A DNA stretch of 64,000 nucleotides, taken from positions 6,203,937 through 6,267,936 of the forward strand of contig NC_071334.1 of assembly GCF_027744825.2 (NCBI RefSeq), read 5' to 3'. Positions 1 to 12,784 of the stretch are shown in pieces (position 1 is the stretch's first letter; every line of letters starts with the position of its first letter). The stretch is from Synchiropus splendidus. Its lineage: Eukaryota > Chordata > Actinopteri > Syngnathiformes > Callionymidae. Under the pieces are notes generated by a model. The model searched no databases and had not been told where the DNA came from. It saw only the letters and a program-made list of their open reading frames with translations. The position numbers were made by a program, and so were the translations under genes.

Positions 1-2029
1 CTTCCTAAAGGCAAGTTGCCTGTCGCTCCCCTCACCTGAAGAGGCGACCATCTCGCACCTGATTCCAACATTGTAAACCAAGGCACCTCATGCAGGGGGA
101 AGGCCTATAGGGACCCTCCTGAGGCATCAGACCTCCGCGTCACTGGCAGGCTTGGCCAAGCATTAGGCGAAAAGAAAGCAGTTTTCAATGAGAGGGCCAT
201 CAGGTCTGCTGCCTCTGGGGGCCTCCTATGGGGCCCTCGTTAGCGAATGTAAAAACAATGGGCAAGTCCCCTGGGGTGAGCTACATGGCTGGTCCCCTCT
301 GGGAAATGGCCGACTCCAGTATCCCCAGCCGCTTTGAAACACAACACATGGTATAAGGAGCAGTGTTCCCGATGAATAGAGACGCCTTTCCAAGTCCAGG
401 GAGGTGACCAGTTACGCACTTGACCCCTTCGCATATCTAAGTCAGCAGGTTTGCCTACAGGTGTCACTGCCTCATCTGGTTCGCAGGAAATTCGGTGCTG
501 GAACTGGAAATTGCGCATTTTTTTACCAACTGACTGGTAAGCACATGGTAAAACACTGGTAAACTTACTGGTAAAACATGCACAATTCCCGGAACAACAT
601 GGTTACATAGCAGGAAGTCATGAGTTTGAAACCCAGTGCTGGTACCTTCCTCTTTGTTCTACCTCTTGTTCTATCTGCCAAGTGTTCTGGTTCCCTCCAA
701 AATGTGTGCCCATCCTCAACTGCAGCGACAGCTTGCGTGCTCCAGCGCCATGCGACCGTCTTGTACGGTGCCTTCACTCCTTTGGCCCTTCGTTTCTTTG
801 GTGTTTGGTCAACTGGTGGAACCATTTCTCTGGTGAGGGATCATTGCATGTTCATGTCTTGGGCTTGACTTGTATCCGTGCACCAGAGGTTCTTCGGGCC
901 TCAGACACATTCAGGAACTGCTTGAGATGTGACTGTCTAAAGTGCAATCCCTTTGACCTGAGTTCATGAGGCACATCTCAGAGATCATGCTGCCATAAGA
1001 CTTACTGGGCTCTCAGTCAAACTCTGGGCAAAGCTGGAGGACTGCCAGCAGCAGAGAGCCGCAGGAGCAGTGCCATCTCCAGCACCGACTGAAATATGGA
1101 GCAATACATCCATGAGAATAGCAGGTACCTTTTCTCTGCCTGCCTCGGTCTCTCCGGTTGCGGTGAGTGTCACTGTTTGTCTCTCATTTACTGGCTCTCT
1201 CTCTCTCTCTCTGTAACCAGATAGTCTTGTCCTGTGCTCCTGCAGCTCCTTTGATTGTTCGCTGCAGGTTTCAGATGGAGTATAGCTGCTGCACCTTCCA
1301 ACAGGCCCGTGATTGTGGAGGGATGAAACTTTAGAGGCCATCAATGGCGGCGACAAGTCACACACACACACACACAAGTGACACACGGGACGCACATGTG
1401 AAACGTTTGGATGTAAAGTAAATGAAAAATAACAGCCGTCTTGATTCATTTAGATAGAGTCAAGAAGATCATAGAAATTATCAATAAATCTCGACACTTG
1501 ACAGTTGAACCCCTTCACCACCACAGAGTTTTTGTCGATGTGTCGATGAAAAATAGACGTGTGAATGTAATTGGATCTTTCGACTTCATCACATGGTAAG
1601 AAGTATATACTGACACGAAGGAGTAAACTGAGATGGTAAAATAGAACCTTTACATGTTTACAACTAGGAACTCCAGGCTTCAGATGCTTCATTCTTGAAA
1701 CACATCCGACTATTCCTGGCCCTTTTCTATGACTGTTCAATATTACTGCAGCCCGGTCGTCTGTGCAGTCACTCTCAGTTCCGGCGGTTCTGAAAGTGTT
1801 GCGTCCTTCTTTAATAGATTTGACTCCAGTTTCACCTTGAAGAAAATGTCACCTCACCAACAGTCCATGTCACTTCCGCGGAGTACACACAGATATAAAA
1901 TCCAGGATTTGTGTACAGTTATTACAGTTATTTATATTCAGTTATTTCAAAATATTTGGATTTGTGGCCAATATTTCAACATTTGGCAACACAAACCGTT
2001 TGTTGTAAATAAACAGACACATAAATGCA
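1..2029. other. No gene recognised
   Basis: Open frames on both strands show no family resemblance. There is a CT run near 1198-1213 and a CA run at 1361-1376. Stretches such as 540-580, with repeated ACTGGTAAAC-like phrases, suggest decayed repeats, but I cannot name a family. Confidence 0.5.
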
Positions 2030-2225
2030 GCACAAAATACACCACAAAGCTTAGGGATACACCAAATGGAGCAGTACCACTGGAAACCATGGGGGGCAGT
2101 GTTGATGTAACTACCTGATATGTAGCTCCAATGAGACACGAAGAAGACATAACAATGGTGGAAACTCTCCGTCCTCCAGTGGCGATATATTTAACAGCTT
2201 CACCCACCACCTCTCTGTCCTCTCT
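2030..2225 (+). repeat. Left copy of an inverted repeat pair
   Basis: Its reverse complement recurs at 3865-4065. Shared phrases include GGAGCAGTACCACTGG, ACCATGGGGGGCAGTGTTG, GAGACACGAAGAAGACATAA and CAGTGGCGATATATTTAACA. The two copies differ at scattered sites. Probably a dispersed repeat; the family is not recognised. Confidence 0.8.
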
Positions 2226-2901
2226 GTCTCTGCGATTGAACATTGCGAACACTAGCGGGTGGATCATCATGATCTAGCAAACATCTCTCTGTGTCTTCCG
2301 TATTTACTACTTTAGCTTTCATCTGTTGAATCAGTTCAACTGGTTGGACCCTCAAACTGGTGGAGCTTCCCTCAGTTCACCCGCGGAAGAACTGTTTAAA
2401 ATACAGAGAAAAGTTGTCGGAAAAGCTCTGTGTCAGACAAAGTGCTGTCCCACCATTCATTCACTCTGCAGCTCTTTTCTCAAATGTCAAAGGTCAAGTC
2501 TTTTAATGGAGGCAAATCAGCAGGAAGATAAACACCAGCCTGAAATTCTTAACATCCTGACAAGGCCTGAATACTTGAAATAATCTCTAGTGACATCAAT
2601 CCAGCAGCAATTGTCCCAGCCTTTATAAACAGGTCTGTGTTTCCGAGGCGAGTGGTGTGTCCCAGACTGAGGTTCCACTGGTTACTAATACACTGGTGTG
2701 GAGCGGAGAGTCTTGGGAACCCAACTGTGGGAGGAGCCAGATGTCAGGAAGGAGTATCAGCAAATGGATCCAGTTTTTGGATATAAGTTTATTTCAATTT
2801 TTTGTGGAAATAAAATAAATAAATACGTTTTTTTCTTGAATTTTTTTAGTCAGAAGTGAAGCCCTACTTGTAGGTGTGGCTCTCCCTGTAGAAGGGATGA
2901 C

Positions 2902-2936
<35 letters not shown>

Positions 2937-3864
2937 CGTGGGTTCACGTAATGGTGGTGATTTGTTTCTAGACAGAAGCCGCACTCTTGATAATGATGTC
3001 TGCATGTACAGTGCAACATGGTGGGCCGTCTAATCAGGAGCAGACCCGCGTCTGAGTGACTCGTGTGCAGTGGTGTCTTTATGTGTGTGGGAAAGCAAAA
3101 GTGTGTGCGTCTGAGGCGGCGCATACTGAGCTGCATACCTCAGCACGGAGGTGTGACTCTTCCATTTGTATGGTTTCCCAGTAAAGCTCAAGCCCTTCCT
3201 GAATCGTGGGTCCAACCGACAGGAAACTGACCTCTGCTCATGGTGTTGCTTTTAATGTGGATTATTTGTTTATTCATGATCGTGTCCTTGGACGCAACTC
3301 TCCATTGCCATATGCGTTAAATATATACTAAAGAAAATATATCCATCTCTCAGTTTGTTTGTTTTTACATTCAATATTATTCTAATGTATTGTGTCACTG
3401 TTTTTCTGAATTGAAGTTGTTTGATTAAAACACATACACTTCACTTATTTAACGTTTATTTTTAAATGCCTTAAAATATTTTGTCTATATTTTTTTTATT
3501 TACCATAAGAATAAAAATAATAGAAATAATAAGCAGAAATCAGAATGAGAAATAAAATAAGAAATAAAAGCAGTTTGAGTCCAAATAAGTTAAAAAAAAT
3601 CCTATTAATTAAGGATAGTAATGTTATTTATACTTATTTTTTTTAACTAGTTTTATTTTTCACTTATGTATTTATTTAATCCACACATTTATCGTTTAAA
3701 TTGACTTCAATAATTACCTCAGTTGCTGAAATAATATACAGACTATGCAGGAAATGTCAAAGGTTTACGACAACAACAAACTCCCAAACCAACATGGCGA
3801 CTGTGGAAGAGTATTGATCATGTAGCTCTTGCACTAAAGAGAAAACAGAGGCAGCGTTGTAGGA
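2226..3864. other. AT-rich spacer with GT microsatellite
   Basis: It holds a (GT)n run at about 2902-2932 and a strongly AT-rich part (3300-3760). No gene is supported. Confidence 0.6.
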
Positions 3865-4065
3865 GGTGGTGGTTGGTGAGGCTGTTAAATATATCGCCAC
3901 TGGTGGACGGAGAATTTCCACCGTTGTTATGTCTTCTTCGTGTCTCATTAGAGCTACGTATCAGGGAGTAACAGCAACACTGCCCCCCATGGTTCCCAGT
4001 GGTACTGCTCTGTTTGGTCCGTATCTGTGAGCTTTGTGGAAACGTGCAGAAATACACAGGACATG
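3865..4065 (-). repeat. Right copy of an inverted repeat pair
   Basis: Reverse-complement partner of 2030-2225, about 1.6 kb away. The reading frames across both copies look alike only because the DNA is duplicated; neither resembles a known protein. Confidence 0.8.
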
Positions 4066-5239
4066 AAGGCAGAGCACGGACAGACAGATCCGTCCATATC
4101 AGGATCCCGACATAACGCTGAGCATGTGAAACAAGTAGTAGCGCATAGTACCGAAATGACAGTATTTTAGATTTCTATGATAAAGGTTGATCTGCATAGC
4201 GTTGCCAGCAGTGAATGATGGATAAATAAACAAACGTTCTCAAGACAGGCCACACTGTCGCCTCAGCAGTGAGCCAATCCCACGTTTTCATCACTGGTGA
4301 ACCAAACTGTTGAGAGCGTGTGAGTCAAAGTTAGTTTGAGACATCTGAGTGAAACAAAGCCGAGTCATGCACGACTGATGGATGACCACGACCAATTGGA
4401 GTCTCTCACAGTCTCACACTAGTGTTTCCCCCTGAACTGAATCTGAAATTCAACAGTATAAAAGCCTCAGGTGGAGATGAGCGTGTGCATCCTTGAGGGT
4501 CATTTCACGTACTTAACACCCGTAGAGACTGGTTCAGTTCTTTGGCAATGTGGTGAGGGAGAACAAGCTGGTGTTTCTTCATGAACTTCTGCGTCCTGTG
4601 AGACCTGCTCCGAATAGTGAGTGACGCAGCAGAGTGGGAACCCGTGTGGGATCTCTCCCCCGCCCTCCGCCTGCCTCCATCTTTCTCTCTGAATTTTAAA
4701 GGGCAGCTTTCTCCTCCTGGAGAAATGTCAATCAGCCCAACCTGTGAACACACAGCGGAACCATTCTTCAAACGAGTCGGAGGGAAATGGCAAGTCAGTG
4801 AAAACCGCTGCTGTCTCATCAATAAAGAGCTGGGAGCATTGTTGTTTTACAGTTAGCAGGGGGCCGCAGACAGGCCCTCGGGGACCGGTGCGTGTGAGAG
4901 TGTGTGTGTGTGGGTTCAGGCAGGATGTCAGTGGGGGACCTCTCCATCAAGCCTGAAGACAGTCATTTGCCACCTCATTACGAACACTCGGTCCAGACCT
5001 GTGAGAGAGACCCGACACAGCGAGGCCACCAGCTCTCACAGGTTGAGATACTGACGGCTCAACAACATTAGACACGTTACTGCCTCGCACCTTCACACGG
5101 AAGCCTTTGCTCGGAAGCTTTTTATGAGCTACGACAAAGGAAAAGAAACTGCTACGTCACAGTTTGGTCACTGCTGAGAGACCGCACAGGTCAGCGCTAC
5201 TGGGAGTGGACGGGCTGAGGCATGAACCTCCACTTGTGT
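4066..5239. other. No gene recognised
   Basis: Unique-looking intergenic sequence with a short GT run near 4899-4912. No coding or RNA feature is supported. Confidence 0.5.
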
Positions 5240-5269
5240 GGGTCTCAATGAGAACGGCCAGTTTTAAGA

Positions 5270-5875
5270 TTGTCCACATTCACATTTTCTGGACTATATA
5301 AGCTGCACCCAAGAAATTTAAGAAGGAAAATAGATTTTTCATACATAGGCCGGACCGGTCCATAAGTCAGGCTTAAAAATGCGCGAGGATCACTTCCAAA
5401 CTAGTTTGGAAAACGGGCTCCAGCATGGAGACTGACTCATGAAACAAACTGGCCAATGTTCTGAATGAGGCCAGAGAACGCTGCATCTGACACACATAAA
5501 CAACAGCGGATTCGGCCGCAGTCGATTCCGTTTTAATATATATAGTGTTGAAACTCGAGAAAGGCTGATCTGGTGAAATGTATGATGATTCTTTGGGAAA
5601 TATGCTTAGCGTTCCGAATGTCACGCTCAGACCTGTGAGTGACCGATGGTTCCTGCACCTTCATGAGCACGGAAAACTCTCTTTGCTCCGTCAAGTGCTG
5701 GTGTTTTAAATATTGCATTTCATTTGTGGCACTGATGCCTTTTAACGTGCACGTGCTGCAGGACGCAAACTTCACATGACAGGCTGAAAGACACCTCCAC
5801 AGTAGACATGCTGTTGCCAAGCAAGCGGTGAGTTGCAGGGAGGGAAGGACGCATCACAAACCGCAGGTGGGGCTT
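5270..5875 (-). mobile_element. hAT transposase relic joined to a MITE end
   Basis: Reading on -, the frame from 5820 down gives CHVKFASCSTCTLKG, then NEMQYLKHQHLTEQREF and RNAKHISQRIIIHFT. This resembles the end of a BED zinc finger and the following segment of hAT transposases. The 5' part (5800-5870) and the rest match 51478-51860 closely in opposite orientation. The low-coordinate flank (5270-5450) is the subterminal sequence of the TA-flanked MITE family (CTAGTTTGGAAAACGGGCTC). It is truncated, with no intact catalytic domain. Confidence 0.6.
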
Positions 5876-7184
5876 CATCAGATGTGATCAGAAATGACAG
5901 GCAGTGAACGGCATTGAATGAAGAATTACAGGAGGCAGACAGTGGGTCAAATACAGTCAGTTAATTTCACAAAAACTCAACAAAAGGCTTCACTGAACAG
6001 GCAGAATGAAAGGAACAAAGTCTGTAAGCAGAGAAGACAAACACAATGAACAATAAAACACAAATAAACTATCGAGGTCGTCAAAACAAACGCACAAGCT
6101 ATGAAGAAACAATAACAAGGAGAAAACCAGGAAGAGTTTTACAGAGTTACATGCAACAGTTAGTTGGTTCAGTGCTGCTCATGTGCGGAAACAGCACTCA
6201 GAAAGTGAATGAGTTGGGTTAAACCTGCGTGTAACCTCTGAGGCTCAGACCTCAGCCAGAGATGAGCGCGTCCTCTCTGTCTTTAAATGAAGAGTGGCCT
6301 GTTTTATGATGGCTTGGTTGTGATACACTGTACGCTGGTCCTAACACTCTGACTGTGTGTGAGTCAGAGAGAGGGAGCGAGGGGACAAAAGGTAGAAACC
6401 TTGCATTCAGTTACAGGTGATGGCACCTCAATGGGTCCTGAGAGGAAAGAGCCGCTTCTGCCTGCCACATGAAAGGCAGGGATGAGATATCGGCAGATAC
6501 CTTCATCGTGCGTCCGGCCAGCGAGCCATGTCAGGAATCTCCCTCCCTTCCCTCACGTGGGCCTCGCTCCTTCTCCCTCCCTCTCAAGTCTTTGTGTCAG
6601 TCTCTCTGTCCCAGTGAAGCGGGAGACCGGGATTTGATGTGTTCACTCTCCCATGCCACAGGGTGTCTTGAAGTCTTGTAGGACAAGAGTGATGACACCA
6701 CAGGGCCACTCTGTGTGTGTGTGTGTGTGTGTTTAAGAGAGGAGGGGGTCTACCATGTCCAACCTATTCATCATTTGTCAATGCCATCTGCTGATCAATT
6801 AGGGGGGAACAAGAGAGTCACTGACTCGATGCTCCTGGATGACTCGGCCACACACAAACACACTCATGCATGAACACATACAGATGCTCAGCCTCTCGAA
6901 AACACTGGGTTTTGAAGGTGACCAAAGTACTTTGGAAAATGTACACAAAATTTCCAAAAGTGCAAAATAAAACAAAAACATTTTTTTCTAAAACAAGCAA
7001 CTGAGAATAACGTCAGTCACACCTGTTCTCTTCATGTCCTCCTCTAACCGGATTCTCAATGCTTCATCTTCTTCCATCACAGAGCAGCCATGGCAGCCCC
7101 CCCACACCCTACCGCCTGCACTCTCTTCTTCGCTTCTCTGTATATCTGAGTGACTTAGTTTCCTCTATAATCCCTCATCCTCAC
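5876..7184. other. No gene recognised
   Basis: Intergenic sequence with a GT run at about 6711-6731. Nothing else is supported. Confidence 0.5.
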
Positions 7185-7280
7185 TGGTCCTCCTGCCTTC
7201 TGCTCCGATTCACACACATGAATTCTGACTGGGTTCTACTGACCTTCATTCCCCTTCTCTCCAGCTCATACCTCTGAGTA
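7185..7280 (-). mobile_element. Short RTE-type LINE reverse transcriptase fragment
   Basis: The - strand reads YELERRGMKVSRTQSEFMCV, nearly the same peptide as in the larger relic at 12785-13575 (ALERRGMKVSCSKTESMCVN). Only about 30 codons remain. Confidence 0.6.
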
Positions 7281-7677
7281 CCACTTACCATTTTGATAGT
7301 TCTTGTAAACGAGGTATCACAGGCCTCAACCTGGGGGTAAAGTAACCAATGGATACGTGAAATGTGGGGTGAGTCCTCCGGGAATTTCCACCTTGCTCCC
7401 CGGAGAGTCGCCCATCCCTGAGCTTGTACATTGAGGGGTAGCACTCTGATGGGGTCACACTTGCACTCCTACCTGGTATCAAAGCGTTGCATGATGGTCA
7501 ACTGCTGCAGAGTAAGCCCTGGTTTCCACTGTCAGCACTCTGTAACTACACATGGCGTAGGTGAGAGGATGGTTCCATGAGGAGCAACCAGAAAGATGAT
7601 GTTGTCTGTGGAGTTGTGTTACAAGTGAGATGGTCTTGGTGGCTTCGCTGTCATGATGCCGCTTCACTGTGAAAGGT

Positions 7678-8215
7678 ACCGTAATTTTTGGATAATAGAG
7701 AGCAGCAGAATATTAGCTCCACCCACTGAATGTAAGAAGGTAAACAGGTCTTGTTCCTACATGAGCCGCAGTGGTCTATAAGGTGCGGGGGCAGTGGTGC
7801 TGTCTTGCGCCGTAGAAAGGCTTAAAAATGCATGAGGATCACTTCTAAAGTAGTTTGGAAAACGGGCTCCAGCATGGAGACTGACTCATGAAACAAACTC
7901 GACAAAGCGCTCAAAATGTGTCCCAAGTTCCGACACCACAGCCGGTCTCAGCTGCTGCTTCTCGTCTCCGCTCCTCCAGGAGATCGGCTCTGTGGGCAGA
8001 GCTGCGGACACGCGGGTGAAAACAGCGCATTTTGAGCACTTTAAGAGCAATAATACTCCTGTGATGTCATGGGTTTGATGTGAGGAGGCTCAATATTTTG
8101 GCAACATGACACTCTTTAGCCTGGAAAAATCCAGATATTAGCCGCGTCGCTGTATAAGCTGCAGGGTTCTGACCACGAGAAAAAAGTAGCAGCTTATAGT
8201 CTGGAAATTACGGTA
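7678..8215. mobile_element. TA-flanked MITE, full length
   Basis: The ends are TACCGTAATTTTTGGATAAT and the inverted GTCTGGAAATTACGGTA. It contains GGAAAACGGGCTCCAGCATG, GAGACTGACTCATGAAAC and CCGACACCACAGCCGGTCTC, nearly identical to 58545-59070, which suggests fairly recent spread. Non-coding. Confidence 0.8.
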
Positions 8216-11200
8216 AATAAAATCAGACCAGCTCCACCATGTTTTTCACCCACACATTTCCTGCCCGAACAACCCTCTGTACTCTGAATCGACGAGGACA
8301 TGAAGAGGAGTGGCTATACTTCGGGGACCCTCCACAGCGTGGCACGGCGAGACACAGCTCTCCTGCTGGAAACTGGCTTATTGACAGCAACTGAATCTTT
8401 ACAGATTTTGTGGCACCGCGCTGCTGCTTTCAGCCACACACTGAAGGAGTGTCAAGTTCTCTGTCCTGTTCCTGGATTATCAATTGGATATGGCCAACTC
8501 ACATCAAGGATGAGGAAGATCAAGAGAAACAGTCTCCATATCTATTTACAGGCAATAAGTGTATATTTAATTTGGTTCAGAGAAATTAAACCTTATTTAG
8601 TGACATTATTGAAGACATTCATGTGATGAGGGGGAGCTGTGCAGGTGAGTAGGGGATCCACCTGCCGGAGGATGGCCAACCCTAAACCTCACTCTAAGTC
8701 TGGCTCAGCATTATGACACTTGAAAACAGCCTCCCTTTATTTTGACTGTGCAGGAGGAGGAGCACAAAATGATAACAGCCTCGAGAAGCATCAATTGAAT
8801 ATGATGAGAAAGAAATTAATTCACTTAATAAAAAGTAAATGTTATGATAAGAGCATACAAATGTGTCTCCATGTTATTTATTTTAATGGTTATCAGTATG
8901 TGAATTATTATTTCAGTTTAAAGACTAGACTGTGACACCGTCACTGAAGTAAATACACTTGAATCTCTGTATATCTCTATGGATTTGAGAGAGACCTTTG
9001 TCTCTCTCTCTGCTGTGGCCCTTGATATCAACCCTGATAATACCACCACCTCAGCGACCTGTCTTTGGCAGCAGTGTGTTTAAGTGTGTATGTCCACAGC
9101 ATAGAAGCGTCACCATCAAAGCTGCGTCAGCCCCAAACATATCCCACGCCCTCCTGTGGTTTGGAATCAAGCCCGACCCTCCAATTTCCTTGTAGTGGGA
9201 TCACAAGCAGGTGGAGGAGCTTTGAACTGTGCTGCAGGTGGAACATCTTTGAACTGTGGCACCTACTGAACGAGACATTTGTTTATATACGTCCCGAAAA
9301 GTCAGTTAAGAGCGCTGTGATTTTAACTAATGGTGGTCGCAAATGGTCGTGAAAGACTCCCCCCGGAGTCATAAATTTACTTCTCCCTGGTCGGTGCTCA
9401 CAGACAGCTGGAGTGGACCGATGACCCAGTTTATCCTCATGACTGGCGCAGGACACAGAACCACCTGATGCTCAAGCTTGTGCAGCCAATTCCACTAACA
9501 TCTGCGTCAACAGCTCCAGCTTGGCAGTGTGAAAACAGTCACCATGCTTTACATGCAGCTAGACTCAGGCCTTGTGTCTGACTCCCTTACTCCAGCAGAC
9601 AGAGAGTGGGAGAGTGATGTTAAGGGGGTCGCACTCATACTTGGGTCCTGATGATGGTGAACCTATGATAGCCGATAATCGGCTCTGAAAACGGTCGGGC
9701 CGACATTCGTATCTTCAGTCAGTCGACAATCTTCAATGTTTACGACCTAAGATCTTTATGTGTGGAACTGTGATGTGGGACAAAAAACATAAACCCCCAT
9801 CATCTGACTCACTTCCATGTCTCAAGTTCTGTTTTCGACTTGCGATGTTGTCTCCAGGCTACAGGCAGAGAGTTGCCCGACTGAGCTCGATTAAGGTGTA
9901 GAGTGCGATCGTGTCATGTTCTTCCAGTTCACATGCAGTGGAGAGAAAATCCAACTATGAGTGGTGAACCTCCGTGACAAGAGGTGGCGCTGTGAGCTCT
10001 TCAGTCAATTCCTATGACAGTAGAGGAAGAGCAATCAAAGCTGACAGGTAGCAAGGAGTTGTTTTTTATATTGACAGCGATCGTGCTAACTAGTTTAACT
10101 TGGCACAATTATCAATGGCTGATTTCTTTGCTTACTTCATATGTGTGGTCTCTGACTGACAAAATCATTGCTGAAGATTTAAAAAATCCTGGTGTGTGTG
10201 CCCTCCTTTGATGTCGTATCTGCATTGAAAGAAAGTGGACATTGTTATACCAAGTGTTTGGCTACTCTTGGTGAAAGCCCTCGATAGTGACCACTTCCTC
10301 TTCACTCTGAATTAACCTGACGGGATTTTATTTTTGCTACTATCCAACTTTGGGGTCCAAAATTGTTTTGAAAATCCCCTTAATGTGCAGGATATGTCCC
10401 TCAAAACCTGCAACATCATGACTTCCAACCAAAAAGAAATGTGAGGTGGTGTTATGGTTTTTATTTTTGACAAAATGAGCAGCTTGTTTTTTGTCCAGTC
10501 AAAATGGTGGTGAAATGGTTCTTAGTGGTGGAGGGAAAGAGAGGTATTTAGTTTTATTTGACTGTAAAATGATGCAGACAACAAGGTTGGCGATGACCCT
10601 GGGAAGCTGGGATTGTCCCTTAAAGGATCCAACAAGGACCTTCTCTGTTGAAGAAGATTTTGTGGCCGACATGAAGTGGTACAAGCATCTCTCCTAGTGT
10701 TGAGCCAGAGGATTAGGTCTTGTTCGTGTGCAGCGAAAGAAGAAATACTTCACACGAGGGTCGTGTGCCAGATCAAAGGCGACAGATAACCGTGGTGCAG
10801 AAGTGACAGGAATTAATCAATGGATTATAGCGTGCGCACGAGCAATCTGAGGCCAATCAAAGTTCAGCGCAGCACTAGTCAAAACTAAGCAAAGAGAGGC
10901 CAGTGTCAAAAGCGAGACATTAGAGGGCTTGTCTGTCTCTCCCTCAGATGAAAGGGCACGAGCCGAGAAGTCTTTTCTTCTGCCGATGAAAACAAGAATC
11001 AGCTGGCTAAAAGGTAAAGAGCAGCGGGCTGCATTCAAAGGACACACCTGTTGTTTGGCCTGTCTCAGTCTATCCGTCCATCCCGTCTGACTGTCTGTCT
11101 GTCTGCCTGTCTATCAGTCTCACCGCACGCAGACGCAACAAGCGTCAAGTTCAAACAGGCCACCACACCCACAAACACACCATGAAACACACACGCACGC

Positions 11201-11559
11201 ACGCACGCACACTTCTGAATGGACGGATGGAGAGACAGCAGCAAGCGGATGCATTTGTGATGCAGTCTGTTGGACATCCCTTTTCTCTAGAACTGAGCCA
11301 AATATCAGGCTGAACCTTCAGGACTCCTTCACCTGATGCGACCGCGTGTTGTGAGATGAAGCTTCTGATGGAACACGCGTGCATGTGTGAGGCATATACT
11401 GTTGTAACCATTGATACATACACCAAACACAAATGTGCCACCCAGATGAGGAGGAAGGTCATGTTGCTTCCAGACTTCTAATAGAGCTGGAGTTTCCACA
11501 GCATCGGCCTGATGATAGGCTATTACACGCACCCACACGCACACACTCACTCACAGGTT
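8216..11559. other. Intergenic, one probable repeat copy
   Basis: No gene is recognised. The stretch 9985-10110 (AGGTGGCGCTGTGAGCTCTT, CTGACAGGTAGCAAGGAG) resembles 61775-61900, so it is part of a dispersed repeat. A GTCT/TGTC microsatellite lies near 11083-11115 and a CACG run near 11187-11210. Confidence 0.5.
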
Positions 11560-11985
11560 AGTCACATCATCTTAGTGGGGGCCGCTCTTTCCCATAACCC
11601 TTTCTCCAGCCGCTCGACCTAAACCTAACCAAAACACATGGCTAACCTGAACCAGGACTCTGAACCAAAGTCACACTCCATTCTCAAGGCAGAGTCACTT
11701 TGAAGTCTTCAGCCTCAAATTGAGGCTTGTGGGGTCCTGCAGAAGGGCCCACAAACTGGACTTCACTAGGATAGATATGCTTAAACACACACACAAATAG
11801 ACACACATTTGTTTTTTGTTTTTTTTGGAGGACCTCTCATTGCCATAGCCCTTTCCCCAGCCTCTCACCCTCGACGTATCCAAAACACTTGGCCCACCTT
11901 TACCAAGACTCTGGGCCCAACTTAAGTTAAATTTTAATGACCCAGTTATTTTGAGGTTTTCACCCTCAAATTGATGCTTAACCTT
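11560..11985. repeat. Dispersed fish repeat with CCTCAAATTGAGGCTTG motif
   Basis: Shares CCTCAAATTGAGGCTTGTGG, AAAACACATGGCTAACCTG and adjacent CA/GT runs with 21640-21860 and 54050-54425 (inverted there). The unit occurs twice here (about 11560-11760 and 11825-11985). Family not named. Confidence 0.7.
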
Positions 11986-12035
11986 TTGGACCGGCTATAT
12001 GAACCCACAAAGTCATATGGTCCTCACAAGGATAG

Positions 12036-12040
<5 letters not shown>

Positions 12041-12105
<65 letters not shown>
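12041..12105. repeat. (TA)n microsatellite
   Basis: An uninterrupted TA run of 65 bp, directly after the dispersed repeat at 11560-11985. Confidence 0.98.
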
Positions 12106-12107
<2 letters not shown>

Positions 12108-12784
12108 TAAGGTTTTTTTTTGTTTTTTTGTTTTTTTTGGGTCGTTTATACCAAGAACATATTCACTTGTTACTAAAATAACTTCATTTGTGTTGTTAGA
12201 ATATATGTATAAGTTCTTATATTGCAGTCAAACGTGACTTATTTCCGCCCCACAGTTTCACCACCACACGATTGTGCTACATGAAGTGTCTATTACAAAG
12301 ACACTGTATCTGACAGGTGACGTCAAAGAAAGCAGATGACATCACTCGAAGAGTCACCACCCCATAACATGTAATAATCCATCTGGCTGAGTGAGTGGCG
12401 AACAGTGAGTTGAAATTAAGGCCTGATTCTTCTCCTCCAGCAGTTTTGCGAGGCAGGGAGGTGACCCAGTGCTCAGATGGATTGGGAGGGAGGGGCTAAG
12501 TGGTAGATCTGAGGAGGTCGAGAAGTAAGCGAGTCATTGCTATAAAAAGGACAATCTGGAGACATTTTTAACTTAACAAAAAGAGTTGTTTTGATTTTGT
12601 TCCATACGACAGAAAAATGGCCGACCTGGACTTCCAGCTTGTCAGGTTTCTGCAGCTACTACACGGCAACACATGGTTTCTGAATGTCAGTTTATGACAA
12701 TTTAGTTAAGTTTGCATTTGTATCACCAGTGTACAAGAAAAACCTACTGAGGATTGTTGTTCAAATAACACTGTATCTTCTTCT

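Noticed and set aside
985..1449. 154-codon - strand frame
   Set aside because: Low-complexity content from CA and CT runs, no domain or splice support.
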